The notes below the pieces were generated by a model, which was not told the DNA's origin, did not search any database, and saw nothing but the letters and a program-made list of their open reading frames with translations. From Massilia sp. 9096 (GTDB lineage Bacteria; Pseudomonadota; Gammaproteobacteria; Burkholderiales; Burkholderiaceae_D): a stretch of 64,000 bases of DNA. Made by a program: the position numbers and the translations under genes. Where the stretch lies: contig NZ_JQNN01000001.1 in NCBI RefSeq assembly GCF_000745265.1, forward strand, positions 3,286,001-3,350,000. The letters run 5' to 3'. Of this stretch, positions 20,570-29,983 are shown piece by piece; position 1 is the first letter of the stretch, and every line of letters starts with the position of its first letter.

Positions 20570-22261
20570 ATGAACGTGAAGAATATGAAAGTCCGTACCC
20601 GGCTCGCGCTCGGTTACACCCTGGTCCTCCTGCTGCTGGCCGCGATCGTCGGGGTCGGCCTGGTCAACATGAAACGGATGCAGGACCAGACTTCGACCAT
20701 TACCGACGTCAACAATATCCAGATCAGCCTGGTCAGCATGATCCAGGGCAGCCTGAGCGACCGCATGATCGCGCTGCGCAACCTGGTGATTTTCACGGAC
20801 GCTGCCGACATGGCCAAGGAAGTGGGACAGCTGCGCGCGACCGAAGCCGTGTACCAGGATGCCATGGGCAAGCTGGACAAGACCTTCGAGGACCCTTCCA
20901 CGTCGCCGGAAGAGCGGGCGTTTTCCAGGAAGCTGAAGGAGCAGCAGCTCGCGGCCGGCACGGCGATGGCGAAACTTGAAAAGCTGGGGCTGTCCAACCA
21001 GGACGAGGAGGCCACCCAGGTGCTCAAGAACGAGGTCGAGCCCCTGCAACGGGCCTGGCTCGACACCACGAAGCAGCTCGCGCACTGGGAAGAAAAGCTG
21101 AACGCCGACGCTGCGCACGACGCCAGCGCGGCCTATCACGCGGCCGTCTCGACCATGCTGGCCCTGCTGGTGGTCGCCATCGGCGTCGGCGCCGGCGCGG
21201 CTGCGCTCGTGACCCGCTCCCTGCTCCAGCAGCTCGGCGGCGAGCCGGACCTGGCGGCGCAGGTGGCCACCAGCATCGCGGCCGGCGACCTGACGGTCGA
21301 GGTGCCGGTCAAGGCCAACGACAAAGGCAGCCTGATGCTGGCCATGCGCGACATGCGCGACAAGCTGTCGGCGATCGTCACCGAAGTGCGCACCGGCACC
21401 GACACGATCGCCACCGCGGCCGGCCAGGTCTCGGCCGGCAACCTGGATCTGTCCGCACGCACCGAGCAGCAAGCCGGCGCGCTGGAAGAGACGGCCTCGT
21501 CGATGGAAGAGCTGACCTCGACCGTGCGCCAGAACGCCGAGAATGCTCAGCAGGCCAATACGATGGCGGCCTCGGCTTCGGAAGCGGCGCAGCAAGGCGG
21601 CGCCATCGTCGCCCAGGTGGTGGACACGATGAATGCCATCGACGCGTCGGCCAAGAAGATCGTCGACATCATTTCGGTCATCGACGGCATCGCCTTCCAG
21701 ACCAACATCCTGGCGCTGAACGCCGCCGTCGAAGCGGCCAGGGCCGGCGAACAGGGCCGCGGCTTTGCCGTGGTCGCGGGCGAGGTCCGCAACCTGGCGC
21801 ACCGCGCCGGTTCGGCCGCCAAGGAAATCAAGGCGCTGATCGACGATTCGGTCCATAAAGTCGGCATCGGATCGAGCCTGGTCGCGAATGCCGGGACCAC
21901 GATGGGCGACATCGTCGGACGGGTCAAGGGCGTGACCGACGTCATGGCCGAGATCTCGGCCGCCAGCCGCGAGCAAAGCAGCGGCATCGACCAGGTGAAC
22001 ACGGCGATCGCCCAGATGGACGAAGTCACGCAGCAGAACGCCGCCCTGGTCGAGGAAGCGAGCGCGGCGTCGCAGTCGATGCGCGACCAGGCCGCCCGGC
22101 TGGCCGAGGTGGTCGGCATCTTCAGGCTGGCGCATGGCGTCGCGCCGGCCAGTCCGGCTCGCGTGCCGGCGCCGGCACACCGGACTGCCCCGCCACCGCC
22201 GCGGCCACCCAGGCTGGCTGCCGCAACGGCAGGCAGCCAGGCCGACTGGGAACAGTTCTGA
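20570..22261 (+). CDS. Methyl-accepting chemotaxis protein
   Basis: A 563-residue inner-membrane chemoreceptor. The first membrane helix ([20 protein letters not shown]) is followed by a periplasmic four-helix-bundle sensor (about residues 30-190), a second membrane helix ([16 protein letters not shown]), a HAMP segment and the cytoplasmic signalling domain. The CheA/CheW-contact hairpin tip is [21 protein letters not shown]; methylation-helix pattern [13 protein letters not shown]. The C-terminus is Ala/Pro-rich without a CheR pentapeptide. ATG 20570 ([12 protein letters not shown]) is preferred to upstream in-frame starts because it gives the usual short basic N-terminus. The ligand is unknown. 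Confidence 0.92.
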   Translation: MNVKNMKVRTRLALGYTLVLLLLAAIVGVGLVNMKRMQDQTSTITDVNNIQISLVSMIQGSLSDRMIALRNLVIFTDAADMAKEVGQLRATEAVYQDAMGKLDKTFEDPSTSPEERAFSRKLKEQQLAAGTAMAKLEKLGLSNQDEEATQVLKNEVEPLQRAWLDTTKQLAHWEEKLNADAAHDASAAYHAAVSTMLALLVVAIGVGAGAAALVTRSLLQQLGGEPDLAAQVATSIAAGDLTVEVPVKANDKGSLMLAMRDMRDKLSAIVTEVRTGTDTIATAAGQVSAGNLDLSARTEQQAGALEETASSMEELTSTVRQNAENAQQANTMAASASEAAQQGGAIVAQVVDTMNAIDASAKKIVDIISVIDGIAFQTNILALNAAVEAARAGEQGRGFAVVAGEVRNLAHRAGSAAKEIKALIDDSVHKVGIGSSLVANAGTTMGDIVGRVKGVTDVMAEISAASREQSSGIDQVNTAIAQMDEVTQQNAALVEEASAASQSMRDQAARLAEVVGIFRLAHGVAPASPARVPAPAHRTAPPPPRPPRLAAATAGSQADWEQF

Positions 22262-22289
22262 CCCGGCGCCATCCAGGCGCCCGTTGACA

Positions 22290-22321
22290 AGCCCGCAGGG
22301 TTCGCGCCCTGCGGGCTTTTT
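22290..22321 (+). terminator. Terminator after the chemoreceptor gene
   Basis: Same 11-bp stem and TTCGCG loop as the groESL terminator, followed by TTTTTGTTT. Confidence 0.92.
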
Positions 22322-22424
22322 GTTTACGTGCACGTCCCCGTGCGCCCACGCGCGCGTCCGTGCGCCTGCGCGCGCGCGAGGGCGGCATACTGGGGGCTGC
22401 TTGTTCGATACGAACGGAGGAAGC

Positions 22425-22853
22425 ATGACAGCAGTCAACCTGGATGAATTGGCCCACGCGGCCCTGATCGTCGACGATGGCGAAGGCAGCGCAAAGGCGC
22501 TGGTCGCGCGCGACACCGGCATGATCCACCTGCTCAACGACGAGTACATGGACGAGGAGGCGCCGCTGCCGGCCGACGTCGAGGCCGAAGGCAACTACGT
22601 CAGCGTGCCGGCGGCGGGCGAACTCGGCCTGGGCGACGAGCTGGTGCTGCGCTTCGCGGCCCAGCACCTGGCCGGCGACCAGGCCGGCGTGCGCGAGATG
22701 CTGCGCACCGACGACGTCGACGGCTTCGAGCGGCTGCTCGAGGAACGCGACGCTGCCGAGGCCTGGGAGCGTTTTCGCACCGAAGAGACCGAGACGGCGC
22801 TGCGGCGCTGGTGCGAGCAGCACGGCTTGCAGGCCGAGGGCCACCCCGGCTGA
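22425..22853 (+). CDS. UPF0158 family protein
   Basis: A 142-residue acidic cytoplasmic protein of unknown function. It shows the family layout: an N-terminal segment naming a residue-rich strand pair (ALVARDTGMIHLL), a middle YVSVPAAGELGLGDELVLRFA, and a C-terminal FERLLEERDAAEAWERFR...ALRRWCEQHGL. The start is set by CGGAGG five bases upstream. The preceding ~60 bases are an alternating purine-pyrimidine tract. Confidence 0.7.
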   Translation: MTAVNLDELAHAALIVDDGEGSAKALVARDTGMIHLLNDEYMDEEAPLPADVEAEGNYVSVPAAGELGLGDELVLRFAAQHLAGDQAGVREMLRTDDVDGFERLLEERDAAEAWERFRTEETETALRRWCEQHGLQAEGHPG

Positions 22854-22999
22854 GCTGCAGCCCGGTACGGCTGAATCCGGTCCCTCATCCGACCGGCTGG
22901 GTAGGGTCTCGCTGATCGGACCCAGCAAGACTTTACTTCCTCCAGTGCCCGCCCCATCATGCATGTCATCCGGACAAGTCAGTCCAACAAGGAACATGC

Positions 23000-24304
23000 A
23001 TGCAATCAACTACTTCCGCGACATCGACCTCTTCGACCCTGGCCACCGTCCTGCGCGTCACCAGCGGCAATTTTCTGGAGATGTTCGATTTCTTCCTGTA
23101 CGGCTTTTACGCCACCTACATCGCCGCCACCTTCTTCCCCTCGCATAACGAATACGCATCGCTGATGCTGACCTTCGTCACCTTCGGCGCCGGCTTCCTG
23201 ATGCGTCCCCTGGGCGCGGTCATCCTCGGCGCATACATCGACCGCATCGGCCGCCGCAAGGGCTTGCTGCTGACGCTGACGATGATGGCGGCCGGCACCG
23301 TGCTGGTGGCGTGCGTGCCCGGGTATGCGACGATCGGCATCGCCGCGCCGCTGCTGGTGCTGGCCGGACGCCTGCTGCAGGGCTTTTCGGCGGGCGTGGA
23401 ACTGGGCGGGGTCTCGGTCTACCTGTCCGAGATGGCGACGCCGGGCCACAAGGGCTTTTACGTCAGCTGGCAATCGGCCAGCCAGCAGGCCGCGATCATG
23501 GTCGCCGCCCTGCTCGGCTTCCTGCTCAACCGCACCATGGCGCCGCACGACATCGACACCTGGGGCTGGCGCGTGCCCTTCTTCATCGGCTGCATCATCG
23601 TCCCCTTCCTGTTCGTGATCCGCCGCTCGCTGCAGGAAACCGAAGCGTTCAAGGCCCGTGTCCATCGCCCGACCTTCCGGGAAATCCTGGCCTCGCTGGG
23701 CGTCAACTGGCGTGTCGTGCTGCTGGGCATGATGCTGACGGTGATGACCACGGTGTCGTTTTACCTGATCACGGTGTATGCGCCGACCTTCGGCAAGAAA
23801 GTGCTGAAGCTGAGCGCCGCCGACAGCCTGCTGGTCACCTTCTGCATCGGCCTGTCGAACTTTTTCTGGCTGCCGGTGATGGGCGCGCTGTCGGACCGCA
23901 TCGGCCGCTGGCCGCTGCTGGTCACCTTCACCGTGCTGCCGATCCTGACCGCCCACCCGGTGCTGGCCTGGCTGGTGGCCCAGCCGACCTTCGCGCACAT
24001 GCTGGAGGCCGAACTGTGGCTCTCCTTCATCTACGCCAGCTACAACGGCGCCACCGTGGTCGCGCTGACCGAGATCATGCCGCCGCAAGTGCGCACGGTC
24101 GGCTTTTCGCTGGCCTACAGCCTGGCGACGGCGATCTTCGGCGGTTTCACGCCGGTGGTGTCGACCTGGCTGATCGAGCGTACCGGCGACAAGGCCGCGC
24201 CCGGCTGGTGGATGGCCTTCGCCGCGGCCTGCGGCCTGATCGCCGCCGTGCTGCTGTACCGGCCGAAAGCCGGCGCCTCGCCCGCCCAGCCGGCCAATAT
24301 CTGA
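23000..24304 (+). CDS. MFS transporter, metabolite:H+ symporter (citrate/tricarballylate-like)
   Basis: A 434-residue, 12-helix inner-membrane carrier of the MHS branch (citrate, tricarballylate, alpha-ketoglutarate). Landmarks: [20 protein letters not shown] at helix 1, the MFS loop motif [25 protein letters not shown] in helix 4, and [10 protein letters not shown] in the 8-9 loop. Likely imports a carboxylate with protons; the exact substrate cannot be read from sequence. The start has AAGGA upstream. No obvious operon partner. Confidence 0.85.
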   Translation: MQSTTSATSTSSTLATVLRVTSGNFLEMFDFFLYGFYATYIAATFFPSHNEYASLMLTFVTFGAGFLMRPLGAVILGAYIDRIGRRKGLLLTLTMMAAGTVLVACVPGYATIGIAAPLLVLAGRLLQGFSAGVELGGVSVYLSEMATPGHKGFYVSWQSASQQAAIMVAALLGFLLNRTMAPHDIDTWGWRVPFFIGCIIVPFLFVIRRSLQETEAFKARVHRPTFREILASLGVNWRVVLLGMMLTVMTTVSFYLITVYAPTFGKKVLKLSAADSLLVTFCIGLSNFFWLPVMGALSDRIGRWPLLVTFTVLPILTAHPVLAWLVAQPTFAHMLEAELWLSFIYASYNGATVVALTEIMPPQVRTVGFSLAYSLATAIFGGFTPVVSTWLIERTGDKAAPGWWMAFAAACGLIAAVLLYRPKAGASPAQPANI

Positions 24305-24403
24305 CGCTCACCGACGGAAAGTGACTGGAAGTAAGCGCGCGGCCTAACAGACACGCGCTCTCCAGCCGCCTAACGTTCATGAACTTTCAACCAGGGAGCG
24401 ATC

Positions 24404-25495
24404 ATGATCAAGGTGACGGGTTATGCGGCCAAGCATTCGTACAGCCGCCTGAAGAAATACGAATTCGAGCGCGAGGAAGCCAAGGGCCACGAGGTCGAGA
24501 TCGACGTGCTGTACTGCGGCGTCTGCCATTCGGACATCCACCAGGTCAAGAACGAATGGTCGAACACGGTCTATCCCTGCGTGCCGGGACACGAGATCGT
24601 CGGGCGCGTGACGCGGGTCGGGCCGGCGGTGCGCAACCACCAGGTCGGCGACCTGGTCGGCGTGGGCTGCATGATCGACAGCTGCGGCAAGTGCGAAGCC
24701 TGCCAGCACGGCGACCAGAACTATTGCATGAGCCCGAACAGCTGGCTGGCCACCTACAACGGACCGATGCAGCCGAAGTCGAAGGTCGGCGAGAACATCT
24801 ACGGCCGCGACAACACCTTCGGCGGCTATTCCAACATGCTGGTGGTCAAGGAAGACTTCGTGCTGAAGATCCCGCCGCAGCTCAAACCCGAGGTCGCCGC
24901 GCCGATCCTGTGCGCCGGCGTGACGACGTACTCGCCGATGAAACACTGGGGCGTCAAGGCCGGCGACAAGGTCGGCGTGATCGGCATGGGCGGCCTGGGC
25001 CACATGGCGGCCAAGGTGGCGCGCGCGCTGGGCGCCGAAGTCACGCTGTTCACCACGACACGCGAAAAGATCGACGAAGCGGCCAAGCTCGGCTTCAAGG
25101 CCGTGCTGGAAAGCGACAAGGCGGCGATGGGCGCGATCGAGGGCGAATTCGACTTCATGCTGTCGACCATCCCCGAAAAGCACGACCTCAATCCCTTCGT
25201 GAACATGCTCAAGCGCAATGCCGTGCTGACCGTGGTCGGCGCGCTCGAGCCGATGGCGGGGCTCGACAACATGCAGATGGCATTCAAGCGCCGCAGCGTG
25301 GCCGGCTCGCTGATCGGCAACATCGCCGAGACCCAGGAAGTGCTGGACCTGTGCGCCCAGCACGACATCGGCCCGGAGATCGAGATCATCCGCATCCAGG
25401 ACATCAACGATGCCTACAAAAAGGTCGAGAACGGCGACGTGCGCTTCCGCTATGTGATCGACATGGCTTCGCTGAAGGAAGAGATGGCGGAATAA
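24404..25495 (+). CDS. Zinc-dependent NAD(P) alcohol dehydrogenase (cinnamyl-ADH/YahK type)
   Basis: A 363-residue medium-chain dehydrogenase. The catalytic zinc site is CGVCHSDIH and PGHEIVG; the structural zinc motif is CGKCEACQHGDQNYC; the Rossmann motif is GMGGLGHMA. Closest in pattern to YahK/CAD aldehyde reductases, which reduce a wide range of aldehydes with NADPH. Shine-Dalgarno AGGGAG. It follows the MFS gene by 99 bases with no clear link. Confidence 0.9.
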   Translation: MIKVTGYAAKHSYSRLKKYEFEREEAKGHEVEIDVLYCGVCHSDIHQVKNEWSNTVYPCVPGHEIVGRVTRVGPAVRNHQVGDLVGVGCMIDSCGKCEACQHGDQNYCMSPNSWLATYNGPMQPKSKVGENIYGRDNTFGGYSNMLVVKEDFVLKIPPQLKPEVAAPILCAGVTTYSPMKHWGVKAGDKVGVIGMGGLGHMAAKVARALGAEVTLFTTTREKIDEAAKLGFKAVLESDKAAMGAIEGEFDFMLSTIPEKHDLNPFVNMLKRNAVLTVVGALEPMAGLDNMQMAFKRRSVAGSLIGNIAETQEVLDLCAQHDIGPEIEIIRIQDINDAYKKVENGDVRFRYVIDMASLKEEMAE

Positions 25496-25606
25496 AGCCG
25501 AGCGGCTGCGCCGGCGCAAGGAGCGTGGTTTCCAGGCTCGACCGTTTATTGCCGCCTGGCCACGCATGGTTTAGACTGGCCCTTTGTTTTTCCAGGACTT
25601 TGCGCC

Positions 25607-26056
25607 ATGTCTCTTCCATCGATCCGCTATGCGGGCGCCGCCCTCCTCGCGCTGGGGCTGCTCGTCGGCTGCAAAGGCGAAAAGCCCACCACGCCGCCGC
25701 CCAAGCCGGTAGCGGCGCCCGCGAGCGCGCCCAAGATCACGCGCGACCAGGCGATGGCCGAGCTGATGGCCCTGCCCGAGCTGAAAGCCTGGTCGGCGCA
25801 GATCGAAAAAGGCTCGCGCGGCCAGGCGCACGGCGCCGTGATCGAAGACGACCCGGCGCCGCGCATCCTCGACGGCAAGGCTTACTACCAGCTCAGCTTC
25901 GTCGAAAACCGCAAGCAGGACGTGCACCGCCGCGCCAGCTTCCTGGTGGCCCAGCAGGGCGACGATATCCTGGTCGAGGACGACGCGACCGATTCCGTGC
26001 AGTCGCTGGGCGAATGGCGGCGCAGTATCCGCAAGGTGGAACTGAAGTCGGGTTGA
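25607..26056 (+). CDS. Predicted lipoprotein, function unknown
   Basis: A 149-residue protein with a lipoprotein signal (hydrophobic ALLALGLLVGC, lipobox Cys at about residue 22) followed by a Pro/Lys-rich linker and a small soluble domain (residues ~45-149). No named family recognised. It should be acylated by Lgt and anchored in the envelope. Confidence 0.72.
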   Translation: MSLPSIRYAGAALLALGLLVGCKGEKPTTPPPKPVAAPASAPKITRDQAMAELMALPELKAWSAQIEKGSRGQAHGAVIEDDPAPRILDGKAYYQLSFVENRKQDVHRRASFLVAQQGDDILVEDDATDSVQSLGEWRRSIRKVELKSG

Positions 26057-26126
26057 TCTGCAAATGCTATAGTGCATCTCAAAAACGCAACGTCGACAGA
26101 CGATTGCCCCAACGAGGAGATGCCCG

Positions 26127-26981
26127 ATGCAAGTCCGTTCCCTGACCGCCCTGCTTGGCGCCTGCCTGCTCGGCGGCGCGCTGTCCGCAACATCGGCTCA
26201 TGCGGCCGATACCGCCCCCGCCGCCGCACCGTCCGCATTCCACTGGCCGCACGGCGAACGCGCCGCCGTCAGCCTGTCCTACGACGATGCCCTCGGCTCC
26301 CAGCTCGACCACGCGATTCCCGCGCTCGACCGCGCCGGCCTCAAGGCCACGTTCTACCTGCAGCTGTCCAACCCCGCGGTGCGCAACCGCATGGCCGAGT
26401 GGCGCTCGGCCGCCGCGCGCGGGCACGAGCTGGGCAACCACACGCTGTTCCACCAATGCTCGAATCGCGTGCCCGGCCACGACTTCGTGCAGCCCGAGCG
26501 CAACCTCGACACCACGACCGTGGCCCAGATGCGCGACCAGGTGCTGCTCGCCAACACGATGCTGAACGCGCTCGACGGCCGCAGCGAACGCACCTTCACC
26601 GTGCCGTGTGGCGACCACATGGCGGTGGACGGGGACTACCTGCCGGCCGTCGCCTCGAGCTTCGTCGGGATCAAGATGCGCGAGGGCGACGCCGTGACCG
26701 GCTCGATGGCCGGCTTCGATCCGCGCGCCGTGACCGTGATGGCGCCGGTCGGCTTGAGCGGCCGGGAACTGATCGACATCGTCAAGCGCGCGGGTGCGCG
26801 CGGGACCATGGTCAACTTCACCTTCCACGGCGTGGGCGGCGACTACCTGACCACGTCGAATGCGGCCCACGAGGAACTGCTGGCCTTCCTGGCCGCGCAC
26901 CGCGACGAATACTGGACCGACACCTTCTTGAACATCACGCGCTATGCCGGCGCGCAGCGGACGGTGGCGCCTCAGCGTTAG
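26127..26981 (+). CDS. Secreted polysaccharide deacetylase (NodB fold)
   Basis: A 284-residue exported protein (signal peptide ending SAHAAD) with the NodB-homology domain: metal-binding SYDDA near residue 55 and the second motif GNHTLFH (HxxxH). CE4 enzymes remove N- or O-acetyl groups from polysaccharides such as chitin, peptidoglycan or exopolysaccharide. The substrate is not apparent. It is followed by 276 bases without a gene, containing a small hairpin (ACTGCC-GCAA-GGCAGT) and nothing else recognised. Confidence 0.82.
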   Translation: MQVRSLTALLGACLLGGALSATSAHAADTAPAAAPSAFHWPHGERAAVSLSYDDALGSQLDHAIPALDRAGLKATFYLQLSNPAVRNRMAEWRSAAARGHELGNHTLFHQCSNRVPGHDFVQPERNLDTTTVAQMRDQVLLANTMLNALDGRSERTFTVPCGDHMAVDGDYLPAVASSFVGIKMREGDAVTGSMAGFDPRAVTVMAPVGLSGRELIDIVKRAGARGTMVNFTFHGVGGDYLTTSNAAHEELLAFLAAHRDEYWTDTFLNITRYAGAQRTVAPQR

Positions 26982-27257
26982 TGGCGTACGCGTTGCTTAG
27001 ACTGCCGCAAGGCAGTGGGATTGATTCAACACAAACTGACTAGCGGCTAAAAAGCTTATTGTTGATCTGCCGCTGACCGTGAGTTCCAGCGCTCGTGTTT
27101 GCCAGTGTTCGTGCCGGCAAGCGCGGACGGTGGGACCACTCCTCCCCCGGTCGGCGGCGCCCTCCCCCGATCGGATTCCGGCTCAGTGGGCGATGGTTTG
27201 CGCGGACGGCAGGACACGGCCAAGGCGCATGATGCTCTTCCCCTCCGCCCAGCCCGC

Positions 27258-27623
27258 TCAGCGCACCGCCGACGGATCGAAATGCGGATTCTCGATCAGC
27301 CCGAACACGTTCCCGAACGGGTCCGTCAGCGCCGCCACCCGGATCCCATCGCCCACGTCCTGGATCGCCTCGTGTACGCCGGCGCCCAGCCCGACGATGC
27401 GCGCAAAATCCGCCGCCATGTCGTCCACCGCCCAGTAGGCGATCCCGCCGGCGGCGCCCGGCGTACCGTCCGGCACCAGGCCGAGCTCGAAGCCGCCGAT
27501 GGCAAAGCCGACATAGTACGGCTCGTCGAAATACGGGGCCGTGCCGAAGGCCTGGGTGAACCAGTCCTTCGCGCGCGCGAGGTCGGTGACGGGGTAGCTC
27601 ACGGTGCGCAAGCCCTTGATCAT
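27258..27623 (-). CDS. VOC (glyoxalase/bleomycin-resistance fold) protein
   Basis: A 121-residue single-module VOC protein: MIKGLRTVSYPVTDLARAKDWF at the N-terminus, a middle GIAYWAVDDM and the C-terminal TDPFGNVFGLIENPHF. Family members are small metal-dependent lyases, dioxygenases or binding proteins; the exact role is unknown. ATG 27623 has AAGGAG upstream, preferred to an in-frame ATG 30 bases earlier. Confidence 0.8.
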   Translation of the reverse strand: MIKGLRTVSYPVTDLARAKDWFTQAFGTAPYFDEPYYVGFAIGGFELGLVPDGTPGAAGGIAYWAVDDMAADFARIVGLGAGVHEAIQDVGDGIRVAALTDPFGNVFGLIENPHFDPSAVR

Positions 27624-27751
27624 GGCGTTCTCCTTCAAATGGTGGAACGCCATGATGGGATGGCCTGCGGTATCTGCATACCCATGAGGTTGACGATTGC
27701 CGAAGCGGGCGGGACGTGGCAGTTATCGTAAAAGACCGCTTGACCCGAAAC

Positions 27752-27767
27752 GATTACGCATGTAATC
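27752..27767 (+). promoter_or_regulatory. BlaI-type operator 1
   Basis: Perfect inverted repeat GATTAC-GCAT-GTAATC, core TTAC-N4-GTAA. It lies 35 bases before blaI, downstream of a TTGACC (27740-27745) that could be a -35 box. BlaI/MecI repressors bind TACA/TGTA dyads of this type. Confidence 0.65.
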
Positions 27768-27777
27768 ATCCATTCAA

Positions 27778-27789
27778 TTACAACTGTAA
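27778..27789 (+). promoter_or_regulatory. BlaI-type operator 2
   Basis: TTAC-AACT-GTAA, same core as operator 1 with its centre 24 bp downstream, a little over two helical turns. It contains TACA-AC-TGTA, matching the usual BlaI dyad. It ends 12 bases before the blaI ATG. Confidence 0.65.
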
Positions 27790-27801
27790 ACGATACATTC
27801 G

Positions 27802-28176
27802 ATGACTGACCTGCCCGCCATTAGCCAAGCCGAGTCGCTCGTCATGGAAGTGCTGTGGAACCGTTCGCCGCAGACTACCGACGAGATCGTCGCCGCGCTC
27901 GCCGCCAGCACCGACTGGCAGGAGCCGACCATCAAGACCTTCCTGAACCGCCTGCTGAAAAAGGGCGCCGTCCGCGCCGAACAGCATGGGCGGCGCTACC
28001 AGTACTCCGCGGTGCTCCAGCGCGCCGACTGGGTCGACAGCGAAAGCCGCTCGGTGCTGGGACGGCTGTTCGGCGGCCGCGTGGCGCCGCTGGTCGCGCA
28101 CTTCAGCGAACGCCAGCAGCTCAGCCCAGAAGACCTGGCCGAGCTGCGCAAGCTGATTGACAGGCTCGATCCGTGA
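27802..28176 (+). CDS. BlaI/MecI-family transcriptional repressor
   Basis: A 124-residue winged-helix repressor: ISQAESLVMEVLWNRSPQTTDEIV, then WQEPTIKTFLNRLLKKGAVRAE and the wing GRRYQYSAVL. Family members dimerise on TACA/TGTA dyads and are inactivated by proteolysis triggered by the partner M56 receptor, which is the next gene and overlaps it by four bases. Two such dyads lie just upstream, so it should repress its own operon. No Shine-Dalgarno is seen. Confidence 0.9.
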   Translation: MTDLPAISQAESLVMEVLWNRSPQTTDEIVAALAASTDWQEPTIKTFLNRLLKKGAVRAEQHGRRYQYSAVLQRADWVDSESRSVLGRLFGGRVAPLVAHFSERQQLSPEDLAELRKLIDRLDP

Positions 28177-29477
28177 GCGCGTTTTTACTCTCGATGCCGA
28201 TATCGATGCTGCTGGCGCGGCTGGTGACGGCCACGCTGGCGTTCACGCTACTGGCCGGATTGCTGGTCTTGTGCCGCGTGCGTTTGCGCGAGCGCATCGG
28301 CGCAGAAACCGTGTATGCGCTCTGGCTGATGGTGCCGATCGGCGTGGCGTTGTGTGGCTGGCCGGTGCATCGCGTACTCGTGCATGCGCCACTGCCCACG
28401 CCGGCAACGGCGCCGTTCGTGTCGCTGTCGACGATGTCGGCCGCGTCCGTCGACGTGGCCTTGCCCATCGCCCAGTGCCTGCTGGCGTTGTGGCTGACGG
28501 GGGCGCTGGCAAGCGCATGGGTATTCATGCGGCGCCAGCATGCGCTGGTGCGTGCGCTCGGACCGCTGCGCCGGCTCGACCACGCCGTCGACATCCGCGT
28601 GAGCGCCCGCGCCAATGTCGGCCCGCTGCTGCTCGGTCTGCTCCGCCCGGGCATCGTGCTGCCGCTCGACTACGCCGTGCGCTACACGCTCGAGGAGCAA
28701 GCCGCAATCCTGGCCCACGAGCGTACCCACCGCCGGCGCGGCGACTTGTGGTGGAATGCACTGGCGGCGCTGCTGCGCTGCCTGTTCTGGTTCCATCCGC
28801 TGGCCGCGCTCGCCCAGCGCCGCTTCCTGGCCGACCAGGAGCTGGCCTGCGACAGCGCGGTGCTGCGCCAGGGCCGTCATGCGCCGCGCACCTACGCCAA
28901 TGCGCTGATGAAGACCCAGCTCGGCCCCAGCTTGCCGCTCGGCTGCAGCATGCTGAGCAACTCGCCAATCCATGAGCGCATCCTGAATTTGCAGCGCACA
29001 CCGGCGCCGCGCCGCGTGCGCCTGGCGACCGCGCTGGTGCTGCTCGCGCTGGCGGCAGCCGGCGCGCGCCTGGCCTGGAGCGCTTCGCTCGACCTCGTGC
29101 CCGCGCTGCCTGCCGCCGATGCGGGCGAAGGACAGACTCTGCTCAAGGTGAGCACCGACCTGTCCATCGACGGCGCCGCGGTGCGCCACGACGAAACCAC
29201 CACGACCGGCCCGGTGCACCTCGATGGCCTACGCGATGAGGACGGCCGCGCCTGCAGCGCCGACCTGCTGGCCACACGCCCGCGCGGCCGGCAGGCGGAT
29301 GAGGTCGACCTGCACATGCGCCTGGTCTGCGACGGCCAGCCGGCCGCCAATCCACGCCTGCTGACGCGCCTCGGCCAGCCGGCGACGGTGGCGATCGGCA
29401 CGGCCCTGCCCCGGCCGGACGGCCGCATCTCGAGCACTCGCGGCTTCCGGCTTACGGTCCGCGTCGATCCAGCCTGA
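28173..29477 (+). CDS. BlaR1/MecR1-type M56 membrane metallopeptidase
   Basis: A 434-residue protein starting at GTG 28173, coupled to blaI. It has N-terminal membrane helices (ARLVTATLAFTLLAGLLVL; YALWLMVPIGVALCG; further helix near 108), then the gluzincin zinc site HERTH (residues 182-186) with ADQELACDSAV supplying the third ligand, a further helix (ALVLLALAAAGARLAW) and a ~110-residue outer domain. The outer domain is not a penicillin-binding sensor; it has a beta-strand pattern ending PRLLTRLGQPATVAIG, shared with the next gene. Likely a signal-transducing protease that cleaves BlaI; the signal is unknown. Confidence 0.85.
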   Translation: MSAFLLSMPISMLLARLVTATLAFTLLAGLLVLCRVRLRERIGAETVYALWLMVPIGVALCGWPVHRVLVHAPLPTPATAPFVSLSTMSAASVDVALPIAQCLLALWLTGALASAWVFMRRQHALVRALGPLRRLDHAVDIRVSARANVGPLLLGLLRPGIVLPLDYAVRYTLEEQAAILAHERTHRRRGDLWWNALAALLRCLFWFHPLAALAQRRFLADQELACDSAVLRQGRHAPRTYANALMKTQLGPSLPLGCSMLSNSPIHERILNLQRTPAPRRVRLATALVLLALAAAGARLAWSASLDLVPALPAADAGEGQTLLKVSTDLSIDGAAVRHDETTTTGPVHLDGLRDEDGRACSADLLATRPRGRQADEVDLHMRLVCDGQPAANPRLLTRLGQPATVAIGTALPRPDGRISSTRGFRLTVRVDPA

Positions 29478-29502
29478 CCCCCTCCACCCTTGAAAGGACA
29501 TC

Positions 29503-29946
29503 ATGCACACGACCTCTCTATTCCAGCCGCGCCGTCTCAAGACCTTCATCACCCTCGCCTGCGCGCTCGCGGGCGTCACGTGGGCACACGCGTATGCGCG
29601 CGAGGACGCGCGCGCGACGACGACCGCGCACACCTATGGCGTGCAAATGCAGCTGACAGTGCACGGCCTGGCCAGTGCGCCGCTGTTGACGGTGGAAGAG
29701 GACAAGCCGTTCGCCGTCGGCGGGGACGATGGCGGCAAGCCCTGGCGCGCCGAGTTCACGCTCAGCCGCATGCACGGCCCCGACGCCGGCGGCGCCAAGC
29801 CCACGGTGCGCCTGGCCGGCAGCATCGTTGAAGACGGCAAGATACTCGCCAGGCCGGCGTTGGTCGGCCTGCCCGGCGAACGCATGGCGGTCAAGATCGG
29901 CGACGACGTCAAGCTGGCATTCGTCGTGAACGACCTGACGCCGTAA
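29503..29946 (+). CDS. Secreted protein homologous to the outer domain of the preceding M56 peptidase
   Basis: A 147-residue exported protein (signal peptide ending WAHAYA) with AAAGGA six bases before its start, 25 bases after the peptidase gene. Its C-terminal half (DGKILARPALVGLPGERMAV then KIGDDVKLAFVV) parallels the peptidase's outer domain (DGQPAANPRLLTRLGQPATV then AIG...FRLTVRV), suggesting a shared beta-sandwich. No enzyme motif is seen. Inference: a soluble envelope copy of the receptor domain, perhaps competing for or presenting the same ligand. Confidence 0.7.
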   Translation: MHTTSLFQPRRLKTFITLACALAGVTWAHAYAREDARATTTAHTYGVQMQLTVHGLASAPLLTVEEDKPFAVGGDDGGKPWRAEFTLSRMHGPDAGGAKPTVRLAGSIVEDGKILARPALVGLPGERMAVKIGDDVKLAFVVNDLTP

Positions 29947-29983
29947 TCGAGCCTGGCGCGCCAGGCCCGCTCAGCGACCCAGA

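Noticed and set aside
27001..27016. Small hairpin ACTGCC-GCAA-GGCAGT as a terminator
   Set aside because: Only 6 bp and not followed by a T-run.
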